From positions 36,136 to 100,135 of the forward strand of contig NZ_JAHKJW010000003.1 of assembly GCF_019710745.1 (NCBI RefSeq): a stretch of 64,000 nucleotides of DNA. The letters run 5' to 3'. The translations under genes were made by a program, and so were the position numbers. Below are positions 1 through 7,112 of this stretch, piece by piece. Every line of letters begins with the position of its first letter. Within the stretch, counting starts at the first letter, position 1. The DNA comes from Streptomyces beigongshangae (GTDB taxonomy: Bacteria; Actinomycetota; Actinomycetes; Streptomycetales; Streptomycetaceae). The notes under the pieces were generated by a model. It did no database searches, had not been told where the DNA came from, and worked only from the letters and a program-made list of their open reading frames with translations.

Positions 1-162
1 GGTGATCCGGTACCTGCCCGCCACGTACTCCAGCTCGCCGATGCCGGCCGTCAGCGGCTTGGGCCCGCGGTCCCGGTACTTCGCGGGCAGCCAGGTCTCG
101 AACAGGTGCGCGGGCTCGATCACGTGGTCGTCGACGCTGATGATCCGGGGCAGTTCGGTCAT
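1..162 (-). CDS. Amidohydrolase family protein (partial)
   Basis: Only the first 54 codons are visible; the gene reads leftward off the window. The N-terminus contains SVDDHVIEPAHLF, typical of the amidohydrolase-2 family, where the Asp-x-His pair near the N-terminus is the first metal-binding motif. These enzymes are TIM-barrel hydrolases or decarboxylases often found in aromatic-acid or fatty-acid catabolism. It diverges from an acyl-CoA synthetase across a short region with repeated operator-like sites, so the two are probably co-regulated. The substrate cannot be told. Confidence 0.75.
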   Translation of the reverse strand, partial: MTELPRIISVDDHVIEPAHLFETWLPAKYRDRGPKPLTAGIGELEYVAGRYRIT

Positions 163-182
163 GGGTCCGGCCTCTCCGACGG

Positions 183-300
183 TATATCCGATGGTCCGAC
201 GACATATCTGATGGACCGTCAGAACGCAGGCTAACCCCGCCCCCCTGGACCGACAAGGCGCCGGGGCCTACGCTCCCCGACAAATCTGACTAACCGTCAG
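183..300. promoter_or_regulatory. Three TetR-type operator copies in a divergent promoter
   Basis: The gap between the amidohydrolase and acyl-CoA synthetase genes holds a motif of the form ATCTGAYNNACCGTCAG at 206-222 and 284-300, with a weaker copy at 186-202. The copy at 284-300 is a perfect inverted repeat (CTGAC, five bases, GTCAG). The copy at 206-222 has TCTGA/TCAGA arms. Repeated palindromes between divergent catabolic genes are typical of TetR-family control. The regulator gene is not in the window. Confidence 0.55.
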
Positions 301-317
301 CTGTGAGGAGCACGGGC

Positions 318-1829
318 ATGCCTACGGACACCGCACACGCGCTGGGCGCCTCCCGCACGTTCTGGGAACTGGTCGAGCGGCGTGCCGCGCTCACCCCGGA
401 CCGCCCGGTCCTCCTCCAGGGCGACCGCACCCTCACCTTCGAGGGGCTGCGCTCCGGCGCGGAGCGGACCGCGGCGGGCCTGTACGGCATGGGCGTACGC
501 CCCGGGACCGTGGTCGCCTGGCAGCTGCCCACCCGCATCGAGACCGTGCTCCTGGCGATGGCCCTGGCCCGGCTCGGCGCCGTCCAGTCACCGGTGATCC
601 CCTTCTACCGCGACCGCGAGGTCGCCTTCGCGCTGGACGGCTCGCGGGCCGCGTTCTTCGCCGTCCCCGGCCGGTGGCGCGGTTTCGACCACACGGCGAT
701 GGCCCGGCGCCTCGGCGCGCGCGGCGTCTTCGAGGCGTACGGCGCGCTCCCCGCCGGGGACCCCTCGGTGCTCCCCCCGCCCCCCGCCGACGGCACCGGT
801 GTGCGCTGGATCTACTGGACCTCCGGCACGACGTCCGACCCCAAGGGCGTGCTGCACACGGACCGCTCGCTGATCGCCGGCGGCTCCTGCCTCGCCCACG
901 CGCTGCACCTGTCGGCGGACGACGTCGGCTCGATCGCGTTCCCCTTCGCCCACATAGGCGGCCCCGACTACCTGGTCATGCTGCTGCTGTACGGGTTCCC
1001 CGCCGTCCTCCTCGAGAAGTTCGCGCTGCCGGACGACCTGGCGGAGTTCCGCGAACACGGGGTGACGGTGGCGGGCGGCTCCACGGCGTTCTACTCGATG
1101 TTCCTGGCCGAACAGCGCAAGCAGCCGGGCACGCGGCCCGTCCCGACGCTGCGCCTGCTGGCGGGCGGCGGCGCGCCCAAGCCCTCCGAGCTGCACCGGG
1201 CCGTCGTACGCGAGATGGGGGTGCGGCTGGCCCACGGGTACGGCATGACCGAGGTCCCGATGATCACCATGGGCTCGCCGGACGACTCCGAGGAGGACCT
1301 CGCGACGACCGCGGGAAGGCCCCCCGAGGGCATGGAGATCCGGATCGTGGAGGGGGAGGTACGGCTGCGCGGGGAGGCGGTCTGCCGGGGCTACCTGGAC
1401 CCGGCGCAGACGGCGGAGGCATTCGACGGGGACGGGTTCCTCCGCACGGGGGACCTGGGGCACCTCACCGACAGCGGCCACCTCGTCCTGACGGGCCGTC
1501 TCAAGGACGTCATCATCCGCAAGGGCGAGAACATCTCCGCCCAGGAGATAGAGGACCTGCTGCACCGCCATCCCGGCGTCGGCGACGTCGCGGTGATAGG
1601 GCTGCCGGACGCGGAGCGCGGGGAGCGGGTGTGCGCGGTCCTGGAACAGCCGCCGGCGGCCGAGCCGCTCACCCTGGAGGGGCTGTCGTCCTATCTGCGC
1701 GCGGAAGGACTGTCCGTGCACAAGCTGCCGGAGCAGCTGGAGGTGGTGGACGCCCTTCCGCGCAACGAGACCCTGCGCAAGGTGCTCAAGTACCGGCTCA
1801 GGGAGCGCTACTCGGGGACCGTGAAGTAA
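318..1829 (+). CDS. Acyl-CoA synthetase (AMP-forming ligase)
   Basis: 503 residues, ANL superfamily. It activates a carboxylic acid to its CoA thioester through an acyl-AMP. Visible core motifs in order: the ATP-binding loop WTSGTTSDPKG near residues 169-180, HGYGMTE near 305, RTGDLG near 376, the hinge GRLKDVIIRKGEN near 393, and the C-terminal lysine region (NETLRKVLKY) near 485. The start at 318 is chosen because GAGGAG lies at 305-310 with good spacing. The product could be a cyclohexanecarboxylate- or fatty-acyl-CoA ligase; specificity cannot be read. The 3' end overlaps the convergent EF-hand gene by 22 bases. Confidence 0.85.
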   Translation: MPTDTAHALGASRTFWELVERRAALTPDRPVLLQGDRTLTFEGLRSGAERTAAGLYGMGVRPGTVVAWQLPTRIETVLLAMALARLGAVQSPVIPFYRDREVAFALDGSRAAFFAVPGRWRGFDHTAMARRLGARGVFEAYGALPAGDPSVLPPPPADGTGVRWIYWTSGTTSDPKGVLHTDRSLIAGGSCLAHALHLSADDVGSIAFPFAHIGGPDYLVMLLLYGFPAVLLEKFALPDDLAEFREHGVTVAGGSTAFYSMFLAEQRKQPGTRPVPTLRLLAGGGAPKPSELHRAVVREMGVRLAHGYGMTEVPMITMGSPDDSEEDLATTAGRPPEGMEIRIVEGEVRLRGEAVCRGYLDPAQTAEAFDGDGFLRTGDLGHLTDSGHLVLTGRLKDVIIRKGENISAQEIEDLLHRHPGVGDVAVIGLPDAERGERVCAVLEQPPAAEPLTLEGLSSYLRAEGLSVHKLPEQLEVVDALPRNETLRKVLKYRLRERYSGTVK

Positions 1830-2320
1830 CGGGCGAAGGCGTCCACGATGTCGGGCTCGCCCACGACGCCGTCGGCGTCCGCGTCGAGCGCGCCGGCCGC
1901 CGCGGCGGCGGTCTCCCCGGAGGCGCCCAGGGCCCTGAGGATCCGCGTCGCCTCGTCGACGGTCACCGAGCCGTCCCCGTCGCCGTCCGCGACGGCGAGC
2001 GCCGCGTCCAGGAAGGGGCGGGCGATCTCGGCGAACCGCTCGGGGTTGTCCCGCAGCCGCTTCACCGCGCCGCCCACGAACTCCTCGCGGGTGATCCGCT
2101 GGTCGCCGTCCCGGTCCGCTATGCCGGCCATGCCCTGCCAGAATGCCTCCGCGCCGGCGTAGAGGGCCTGGCCCTTGTCGGACCGGGCCGCCGTGCCGAA
2201 CTCGGCGAGCAGCGCCTTGGTCGCCGCGTTGAAGTCCTCGCGGTCGATGTAGCCGTTGCCGTCCTGGTCGAAGCCGGCGAACCGGGCGGCGATCTTCCGC
2301 TCGTACTCGGTACTGACCAT
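1808..2320 (-). CDS. EF-hand calcium-binding protein
   Basis: 170 residues with four EF-hand loops in order: DQDGNGYIDREDF near residue 18, DRDGDQRITREEF near 70, DGDGDGSVTVDEA near 113 and a weaker DADADGVVGEPDI near 147. The size and layout match actinobacterial calerythrin-like or CabB-type cytosolic calcium buffers or sensors. There is no signal peptide or membrane segment. The last loop has Gly or Pro at unusual positions and may not bind calcium. The gene runs tail-to-tail into the acyl-CoA synthetase gene; the overlap is only at the 3' ends. Confidence 0.85.
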   Translation of the reverse strand: MVSTEYERKIAARFAGFDQDGNGYIDREDFNAATKALLAEFGTAARSDKGQALYAGAEAFWQGMAGIADRDGDQRITREEFVGGAVKRLRDNPERFAEIARPFLDAALAVADGDGDGSVTVDEATRILRALGASGETAAAAAGALDADADGVVGEPDIVDAFARYFTVPE

Positions 2321-2482
2321 GTCTTTCGGGCCGCCTTACCTCACGTGGGTGCGTCTGGCAGGGAGCGTACGACGACCGGACCCCGCGGGGAGCCGGAAAA
2401 CGACGCCTGTGCCAAGACAGGGGGAAATCCGGGACAACGGCGTCACGGACCTACAGACGATCTTCCCCGTGCGCGGCGGTCC

Positions 2483-2857
2483 TCACGCCGGGATCTCCCT
2501 CGACCCGTCGTCGACGGCGGCCGCCACATCGGGGTACACGTCGAAGAGCCTGCGCACGCCGAGGGCGCCGAGGACCCGGTTGACGTGCGAGCCGTCCGCG
2601 CCGCCCTGCGCGGGCAGGATCACCCGGAGCCGCCCCTGGCAGGAGCGGATCAGCCGCCGCCCGCCGATCAGGACCCCGACACCGCTGGAGTCGCAGAACA
2701 GGACGCCGGACAGGTCGAGGACGACGTCCCGCCGCCCGTCGGCCACCGCGCTGTGCATCCGCCGCCGCAGGACCGGTGACGTCACCAGGTCCATGTCGCC
2801 CGAGACCCGCACGACGGCCCAGCCGCGCTGTTCGCCTTCGGTCACCCTGAGCGTCAC
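2483..2857 (-). CDS. STAS-domain anti-anti-sigma factor
   Basis: 124 residues from the GTG at 2857, preceded by a GGGGGACAGG ribosome binding site; the frame stays open upstream but the domain begins here. The STAS fold is seen from RGWAVVRVSGDMDL through DLSGVLFCDSSGVGVLI. The serine in CDSSG is the conserved site that a partner kinase or anti-sigma factor phosphorylates in this family. Such proteins sequester an anti-sigma factor when unphosphorylated. No cognate kinase gene is adjacent. The neighbouring ECF sigma gene has its own zinc-finger anti-sigma protein and is probably not the partner. Confidence 0.8.
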   Translation of the reverse strand: MTLRVTEGEQRGWAVVRVSGDMDLVTSPVLRRRMHSAVADGRRDVVLDLSGVLFCDSSGVGVLIGGRRLIRSCQGRLRVILPAQGGADGSHVNRVLGALGVRRLFDVYPDVAAAVDDGSREIPA

Positions 2858-3324
2858 GCGCCTGTCCCCCGCTCGACGATGGACGATGCCGGACTCCGGA
2901 CGGTCCTGAAGGACCCGAACCGGAAGGACCGCACCCGGAAAAGAAACGGAATCACTTACTTCGCTTCCCTGGTGCGTGGCTGCCCCGCTCTCCGCCCCGC
3001 GAAACACGCACGGCCGCATCGAACACGTACGGAAGAACCGTCCGAACCCTCACGATCACCACTCAATCATCGCCAAACGCCTACTTGATGACAAGGCGTT
3101 ACGCACCGGATCATCCTCGGGCGCGGCGTGGCCCCGTCCGCGCACGATGTGACCGGGGCCTTACCATCCCGCTCCCGTCCAGGTGCGGGCATTGCCGCAA
3201 AGGGGCGTGCACGGTCGGGGTGCCGACTACATTCGGGAGGAGGCCGGGGAGGAGAATTCCGGCCGGTGGGCACGGGAACAGGCACAGGCACAGGGCACGG
3301 CACGAGCAGGGGCGAGGGGGCCGC
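2858..3324. other. Intergenic region between stas and sigma genes
   Basis: 467 bases hold the divergent promoters of the STAS gene and the ECF sigma gene. The 5' leader of the sigma gene has a short GGCACA/GGCACG reiteration at about 3268-3305 and a GAGGGGG ribosome binding site. I see no convincing third gene; the open frames here are composition artefacts. Confidence 0.4.
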
Positions 3325-3918
3325 ATGGCCAAGAGGGACGCGCCACCCCGCTGGGACCGCAAGATGCAGCAGCGGCTCGCACGGGGCGAGGCCGCCGCGC
3401 TCGGCGAGCTGTACGACCGGTTCGCCTCGCTCGTGCACGGTCTCGCCCACCGGGTGCTCGGCGACGAGCGCGCGGCCGACGGCATCACCCGCGAGGTCTT
3501 CGCGCACGTCTGGGAGAACCCCGAGTCGTACGACCCCAGGCAGGGCCCGCTGCGCTCCTGGCTCGCCACGCTGACCCACCGCCTCGCCGTCCAGCGCCTG
3601 CGCACCACGGAGATCGCGGCGCTCGCCTCCGACGGCACGGCCGACACGGACCGGCTGGAGCGCAAGGTCCACCGCGCCTCGGTGGCGGCCCGCGCCGACT
3701 ACATCGTCACGTCCATGCCCACCCCGCTGCGGGCCGCCCTGGAACTCGCCTACTTCCAGCGCCGCGACTACCGCCAGACCGCGGCGGACCTGGGCGTGAC
3801 GGAGGACGAGGCCCGCCGCCGCCTGCGCCTCGGCCTGCAGCTCCTCTCCACGGCCCACGAAGCCGGCCCCGGCCCCGGCTCAGGCGGAACGCCGCCCGGA
3901 CACGGGGGTGCCCGGTGA
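3325..3918 (+). CDS. ECF-type RNA polymerase sigma factor
   Basis: 197 residues from the ATG at 3325, preceded by GGCGAGGGGG. Region 2 spans about residues 14-85 (ALGELYDRFASLVHGLAHRVLG, then AHVWENPESYDP and GPLRSWLATLTHRLAV). Region 4 spans about 125-175 and ends in the helix-turn-helix YRQTAADLGVTEDEARRRLRLGL. The stop overlaps the GTG of the following zinc-finger gene (GTGA), so the pair is translationally coupled, as expected for a sigma/anti-sigma module. The signal it answers to is unknown; the partner's mycothiol-type domain hints at a thiol or redox cue. Confidence 0.85.
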   Translation: MAKRDAPPRWDRKMQQRLARGEAAALGELYDRFASLVHGLAHRVLGDERAADGITREVFAHVWENPESYDPRQGPLRSWLATLTHRLAVQRLRTTEIAALASDGTADTDRLERKVHRASVAARADYIVTSMPTPLRAALELAYFQRRDYRQTAADLGVTEDEARRRLRLGLQLLSTAHEAGPGPGSGGTPPGHGGAR

Positions 3919-5318
3919 CCGCCCCGGACCCTTCCGGCCCGGACTCCTCCGACCGGGTCCCGCCCGGCCCGGGCGACCGGGCCGGGCGGGACCCGCACCG
4001 CCACGACGCCGGGCCGCCGGACGACGGGGACGGAGGAGGCAGGGGCGGGCGCGCCGGGCCGGACCGTGCCCGTCCCCCGCGCATACCCACGCCCCGCTCG
4101 TCCGTCGAGGACACGGGCCTGCCCCTGGCCGCCCCACCGTCCCCCACGCCCTCCACCTCAGCCGGGTCCGCCGGGCCCCCCGTGCCCGCCGGGTCCGTTC
4201 CTCCTCCCGCCCTCGATCACCAGGTGCTGAAGGCCCTGCTCGGGGCCTGGGCGCTGGCGGCCTGCTCCCCCGCGGAGACAGCGGCCGTCGAGGACCACCT
4301 GGGCGGCTGCGGCGCCTGCGCCGAGGAGGCGCTGCGGCTGCGCGAGGCGGTCGGCCTGCTGCACCGGCCGGAGAGCCTCGACCTGGACCCCGCCCTGCGC
4401 ACCCGCGTCCTGGAGTCGTGCCTGGGCCGCCGCCCGCCCCGTATCCCGGTGCCCTCCTGGGCGATGCCGTACGACGCGGAGACCGCCCGCCTGGACGCCC
4501 TGCTCCAGGACATCGGCGACGCGGAGTGGCACGCCCCCGTACGGCTGCGCTGGTTCGACGGCGACGAACCCACGAGCCGCCGCACCACCGTCGCCGGGGT
4601 CATCGCCCACCTCCTGACCGTGGACGGCCTCGTCGCCGTCACGCTCGGCCTGGACGACCCCCTGGACACCGCGGCGGACGCCCCCGGCCCCGCCGCCCGC
4701 ACCGAGGCGTGCTGGCGCGCCGCGCCCTTCCCGCCCACCCGCTCCGTGCACGGCCCGTGGCGCGAGCAGTCCCACAACCTCGTCCGTACGGCGGCCTTCG
4801 CGACCGACGGGGGCTCCGGCCGCCTGCCCGTCCCGTACGGCGACTTCGAACTCCCGCTGCGGGACGCGATGCTGGACCGCGCCTTCGAGACCTGGGTGCA
4901 CGCCGGGGACATCGCGGACGCGGTCGACTACCCGTACGAACCGCCCGCGCCCCGCCACCTGCACGCGATGATCGACCTGGGCGCCCGCCTGCTCCCGTCC
5001 GCCCTGGCCGCCCGCCGCCGGGCGGGCCTCACGGCACCCGGCCGGACCCGCCACCTGGCCCCGGCCGGCACCCCCGGCCGCAGTCTCCGCCTGGAGATCG
5101 AGGGCCTGGGCGGCGGGGAGTGGCTCATCCCCCTCGACTCCCCAGCCGCACCGGCCTCCCCCGACCACGAGGTGGCCCACGTGGCCCTGGACGGCGTGGA
5201 GTTCTGCCAGCTCGCGGCGGGGCACATCTCCCCCGAGGAGGCGGCGGCGGGCCAGCTGGGCGACCGCGAGGCGATCAGGGACGTACTCTTCGCGGCGGCG
5301 TCACTGAGCCGTATTTGA
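3915..5318 (+). CDS. Zinc-finger anti-sigma factor fused to MDMPI-like domain
   Basis: 467 residues. After a Pro/Asp-rich N-terminus of about 95 residues there is a ZAS zinc finger (ALAACSPAETAAVEDHLGGCGAC, with the His-x3-Cys-x2-Cys signature) near residues 110-140. A long domain resembling the mycothiol-dependent maleylpyruvate isomerase/DinB fold follows (DALLQDIGDAEWHAPV onward). There is no transmembrane helix, so it is probably a cytosolic anti-sigma factor for the ECF sigma encoded just upstream. The start GTG at 3915 overlaps the sigma stop. The stop codon coincides with the presumed edge of an IS605-type relic, so the last residues may have been altered. Confidence 0.75.
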   Translation: MTAPDPSGPDSSDRVPPGPGDRAGRDPHRHDAGPPDDGDGGGRGGRAGPDRARPPRIPTPRSSVEDTGLPLAAPPSPTPSTSAGSAGPPVPAGSVPPPALDHQVLKALLGAWALAACSPAETAAVEDHLGGCGACAEEALRLREAVGLLHRPESLDLDPALRTRVLESCLGRRPPRIPVPSWAMPYDAETARLDALLQDIGDAEWHAPVRLRWFDGDEPTSRRTTVAGVIAHLLTVDGLVAVTLGLDDPLDTAADAPGPAARTEACWRAAPFPPTRSVHGPWREQSHNLVRTAAFATDGGSGRLPVPYGDFELPLRDAMLDRAFETWVHAGDIADAVDYPYEPPAPRHLHAMIDLGARLLPSALAARRRAGLTAPGRTRHLAPAGTPGRSLRLEIEGLGGGEWLIPLDSPAAPASPDHEVAHVALDGVEFCQLAAGHISPEEAAAGQLGDREAIRDVLFAAASLSRI

Positions 5319-5465
5319 CTTGCGCCTCGGGCTGAAGCCCGAGGATTCCGGCCTTCTCGACTTGTTGCTGTACCGCTACGCGGCACGGGGTCCGGTCGGG
5401 AATCCGTGGCTTCCTGTTTCTTCGCGCCGACGCACCGCACAGGCGCACGAACCCACCGTCGGCCG
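5315..5465 (-). mobile_element. Probable right-end relic of an IS200/IS605 (TnpB) element
   Basis: Read on the minus strand, this stretch contains GAAACAGGAAGCC, then a perfect 9-base hairpin (CCTCGGGCT/AGCCCGAGG, 5325-5344), then TCAA at 5318-5315. Actinobacterial TnpB elements typically end with a tnpB 3' tail, a subterminal hairpin and a TCAA-like cleavage tetranucleotide. The minus translation AGILGLQPEAQV before the hairpin also looks like a TnpB C-terminal tail. No transposase body remains. The hairpin may now serve as a terminator between the convergent anti-sigma and purU genes. This is recognition from memory, not a database hit. Confidence 0.45.
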
Positions 5466-5471
5466 AAACCG

Positions 5472-6338
5472 TCAGTCGAAAACGACGGTCCGCCGCCCAT
5501 TGAGCAGGATCCGCCGCTCCGCGTGCCACTTCACGGCCCGCGCCAGCGCCTGGCACTCCACGTCCCGCCCCACGGCCACGAGCTGCTCCGGGGTGACCTG
5601 GTGCCCCACCCGCTCGACCTCCTGCTCGATGATCGGCCCCTCGTCGAGGTCGGCCGTCACGTAGTGCGCGGTCGCGCCGATCAGCTTCACTCCCCGCACA
5701 TGTGCCTGGTGGTACGGCTTCGCCCCCTTGAAGCTCGGCAGGAACGAGTGGTGGATGTTGATGATCCGCCCGCTCAGCTGCTTGCACAGGTCGTCGGAGA
5801 GCACCTGCATGTACCGCGCGAGCACCACCAGCTCCACGTCCTGCTCCCGCACCAGCCGCAACAGCTCCGCCTCGGCCTGCGGCTTGTTGTCCTTGGTGAC
5901 CGGGATGTGCCGGAACGGCACGCCGTACGACGCCACCAGCTCGGCGAAGTCCGTGTGGTTGGACACCACCGCCACGATCTCCACCGGCAGCGCCCCGATG
6001 CGCGCCCGGAACAGCAGGTCGTTCAGGCAGTGCCCGAACCGGCTGACCATCAGCACGACCCGCATCCGGTCCTCGGCCTGGTTTATCCGCCAGTCCATCT
6101 GGAAGGAGTCACCGATCGCCGCGAAGCTCGCCCGCAGCTTCTCCACCGTCACCGGCGACTCCGCCGAGAAGTGGACCCGCATGAAGAACAGCCCCGTGTC
6201 CCGGTCGCCGAACTGCTGGCTGTCCTCGATGTTGCACCCGGTCATGAAGAGATAGCTCGACACCGCGTGCACGATGCCCTGCTTGTCGGGGCAGGAGAGG
6301 GTGAGGACGTACTGCTCGGGCGCGGCCTGCTCGTTCAT
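5472..6338 (-). CDS. purU: Formyltetrahydrofolate deformylase
   Basis: 288 residues, normal for the family. It hydrolyses 10-formyl-THF to formate and THF, supplying formate for purine synthesis and balancing one-carbon units. An N-terminal ACT domain (LSCPDKQGIVHAVSSYLF, residues 13-90) is followed by a formyltransferase-like catalytic domain with RYMQVLSDD near 180, the catalytic INIHHSFLPSFKGAKPY near 200, and DLDEGPIIEQ near 236. The start ATG at 6338 is the only sensible one. It is transcribed leftward alone and convergent with the sigma/anti-sigma operon. Confidence 0.95.
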   Translation of the reverse strand: MNEQAAPEQYVLTLSCPDKQGIVHAVSSYLFMTGCNIEDSQQFGDRDTGLFFMRVHFSAESPVTVEKLRASFAAIGDSFQMDWRINQAEDRMRVVLMVSRFGHCLNDLLFRARIGALPVEIVAVVSNHTDFAELVASYGVPFRHIPVTKDNKPQAEAELLRLVREQDVELVVLARYMQVLSDDLCKQLSGRIINIHHSFLPSFKGAKPYHQAHVRGVKLIGATAHYVTADLDEGPIIEQEVERVGHQVTPEQLVAVGRDVECQALARAVKWHAERRILLNGRRTVVFD

Positions 6339-6435
6339 GCCCGCCAGGTTCCCACAAACCCCGCGCCCGGTCCCACGCGTCCCGCCTGACGGACGGGGTC
6401 TGCCTGCCCGCTTACGGGTGAGTAGGGGGTCGGCC

Positions 6436-6455
6436 GCGCAGTTCCCCGCGCCCCT
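6436..6455. repeat. Dispersed 20-base repeat, copy 1
   Basis: GCGCAGTTCCCCGCGCCCCT occurs here and again, identical, at 27253-27272 and 39622-39641. Each copy lies in a gap between genes and is followed directly by a hairpin. I know this sequence as a frequent interspersed intergenic motif of Streptomyces genomes; its function is unknown to me. Confidence 0.8.
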
Positions 6456-6483
6456 GGAGATCCGGGCTGCGCCCGTGATCTCC
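6456..6483 (-). terminator. Hairpin downstream of the SCO4402-like gene
   Basis: The arms GGAGATC and GATCTCC enclose an inner CGGGC-TGC-GCCCG stem with a single bulged T, giving a 12-pair hairpin 12 bases downstream of the stop at 6495. There is no U-tract, as is usual in Streptomyces. Confidence 0.6.
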
Positions 6484-6494
6484 AGAGCAGGGCC

Positions 6495-6995
6495 TCAGGC
6501 GGACCGGGTCATGATCCGGAGCACTTCGAGCGTGCGGGGCGGGACGTCCGCGTCCTCCCCGTCGCTCACGGCCATCCGTACGTGTGCGTCCCGGGCCGCC
6601 CGTACGGCCTCCGGCCACCCCGGATGGTCGAGGTACGCGGAGACGGGTGCGTCGGGCCCGACCTGGTGCATGATCCGCAGCACCCGCAGCACCGCGGAGT
6701 CGACGAGCGCCGCCTCCTGCGAGTCGCGGAAGATCGTCCCGATGTACTTCTCCGCGGACCAGTTGTCCAGCCAGGTGTCCTCGACGAGGCGGTAGACGGC
6801 GTCGGTCACGTCCCCGTATCCGTCCACCCCCGCGAGCCATATCCCCCGCTGGAACTCGGTGTCGGAAAGCATGTGCAGCGCGGAGCGCACATTGCTGCGC
6901 CAGCGCCACCACGGCATGTCGTTCAGTGGCATGCCGCCCATGGTGGACGAGCGACGGCCGCGACGGGAAGAGTTCTCCGAACCTTGCACGGTCAC
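6495..6995 (-). CDS. Conserved hypothetical protein, SCO4402-like
   Basis: 166 residues from the GTG at 6995; in-frame ATGs at 6941 and 6932 (MPLNDMPWWRWRSN) are plausible alternatives because the strongly conserved part begins there and no clear ribosome binding site precedes 6995. The sequence is rich in Trp and charged residues near the N-terminus, with no signal peptide or membrane segment. I recognise it as the actinobacterial SCO4402-type family, for which I know no function. It is divergent from the substrate-binding lipoprotein gene. Confidence 0.7.
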   Translation of the reverse strand: MTVQGSENSSRRGRRSSTMGGMPLNDMPWWRWRSNVRSALHMLSDTEFQRGIWLAGVDGYGDVTDAVYRLVEDTWLDNWSAEKYIGTIFRDSQEAALVDSAVLRVLRIMHQVGPDAPVSAYLDHPGWPEAVRAARDAHVRMAVSDGEDADVPPRTLEVLRIMTRSA

Positions 6996-7112
6996 CGATC
7001 GTACGTTCCTGCCGGACCGGTCCGCTCCGCACCCCGCTGTTCACCGTCCTGTCACCACCTGTCGACCGAGGGTCGCACCCGCCGTAGGGATGTGACGGAA
7101 TCGTGCGTATAC

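Noticed and set aside
674..2779. A 701-codon plus-strand frame overlapping the acyl-CoA synthetase and EF-hand genes
   Set aside because: Arg/Gly-rich shadow frame; the acyl-CoA synthetase and EF-hand motifs lie in other frames.
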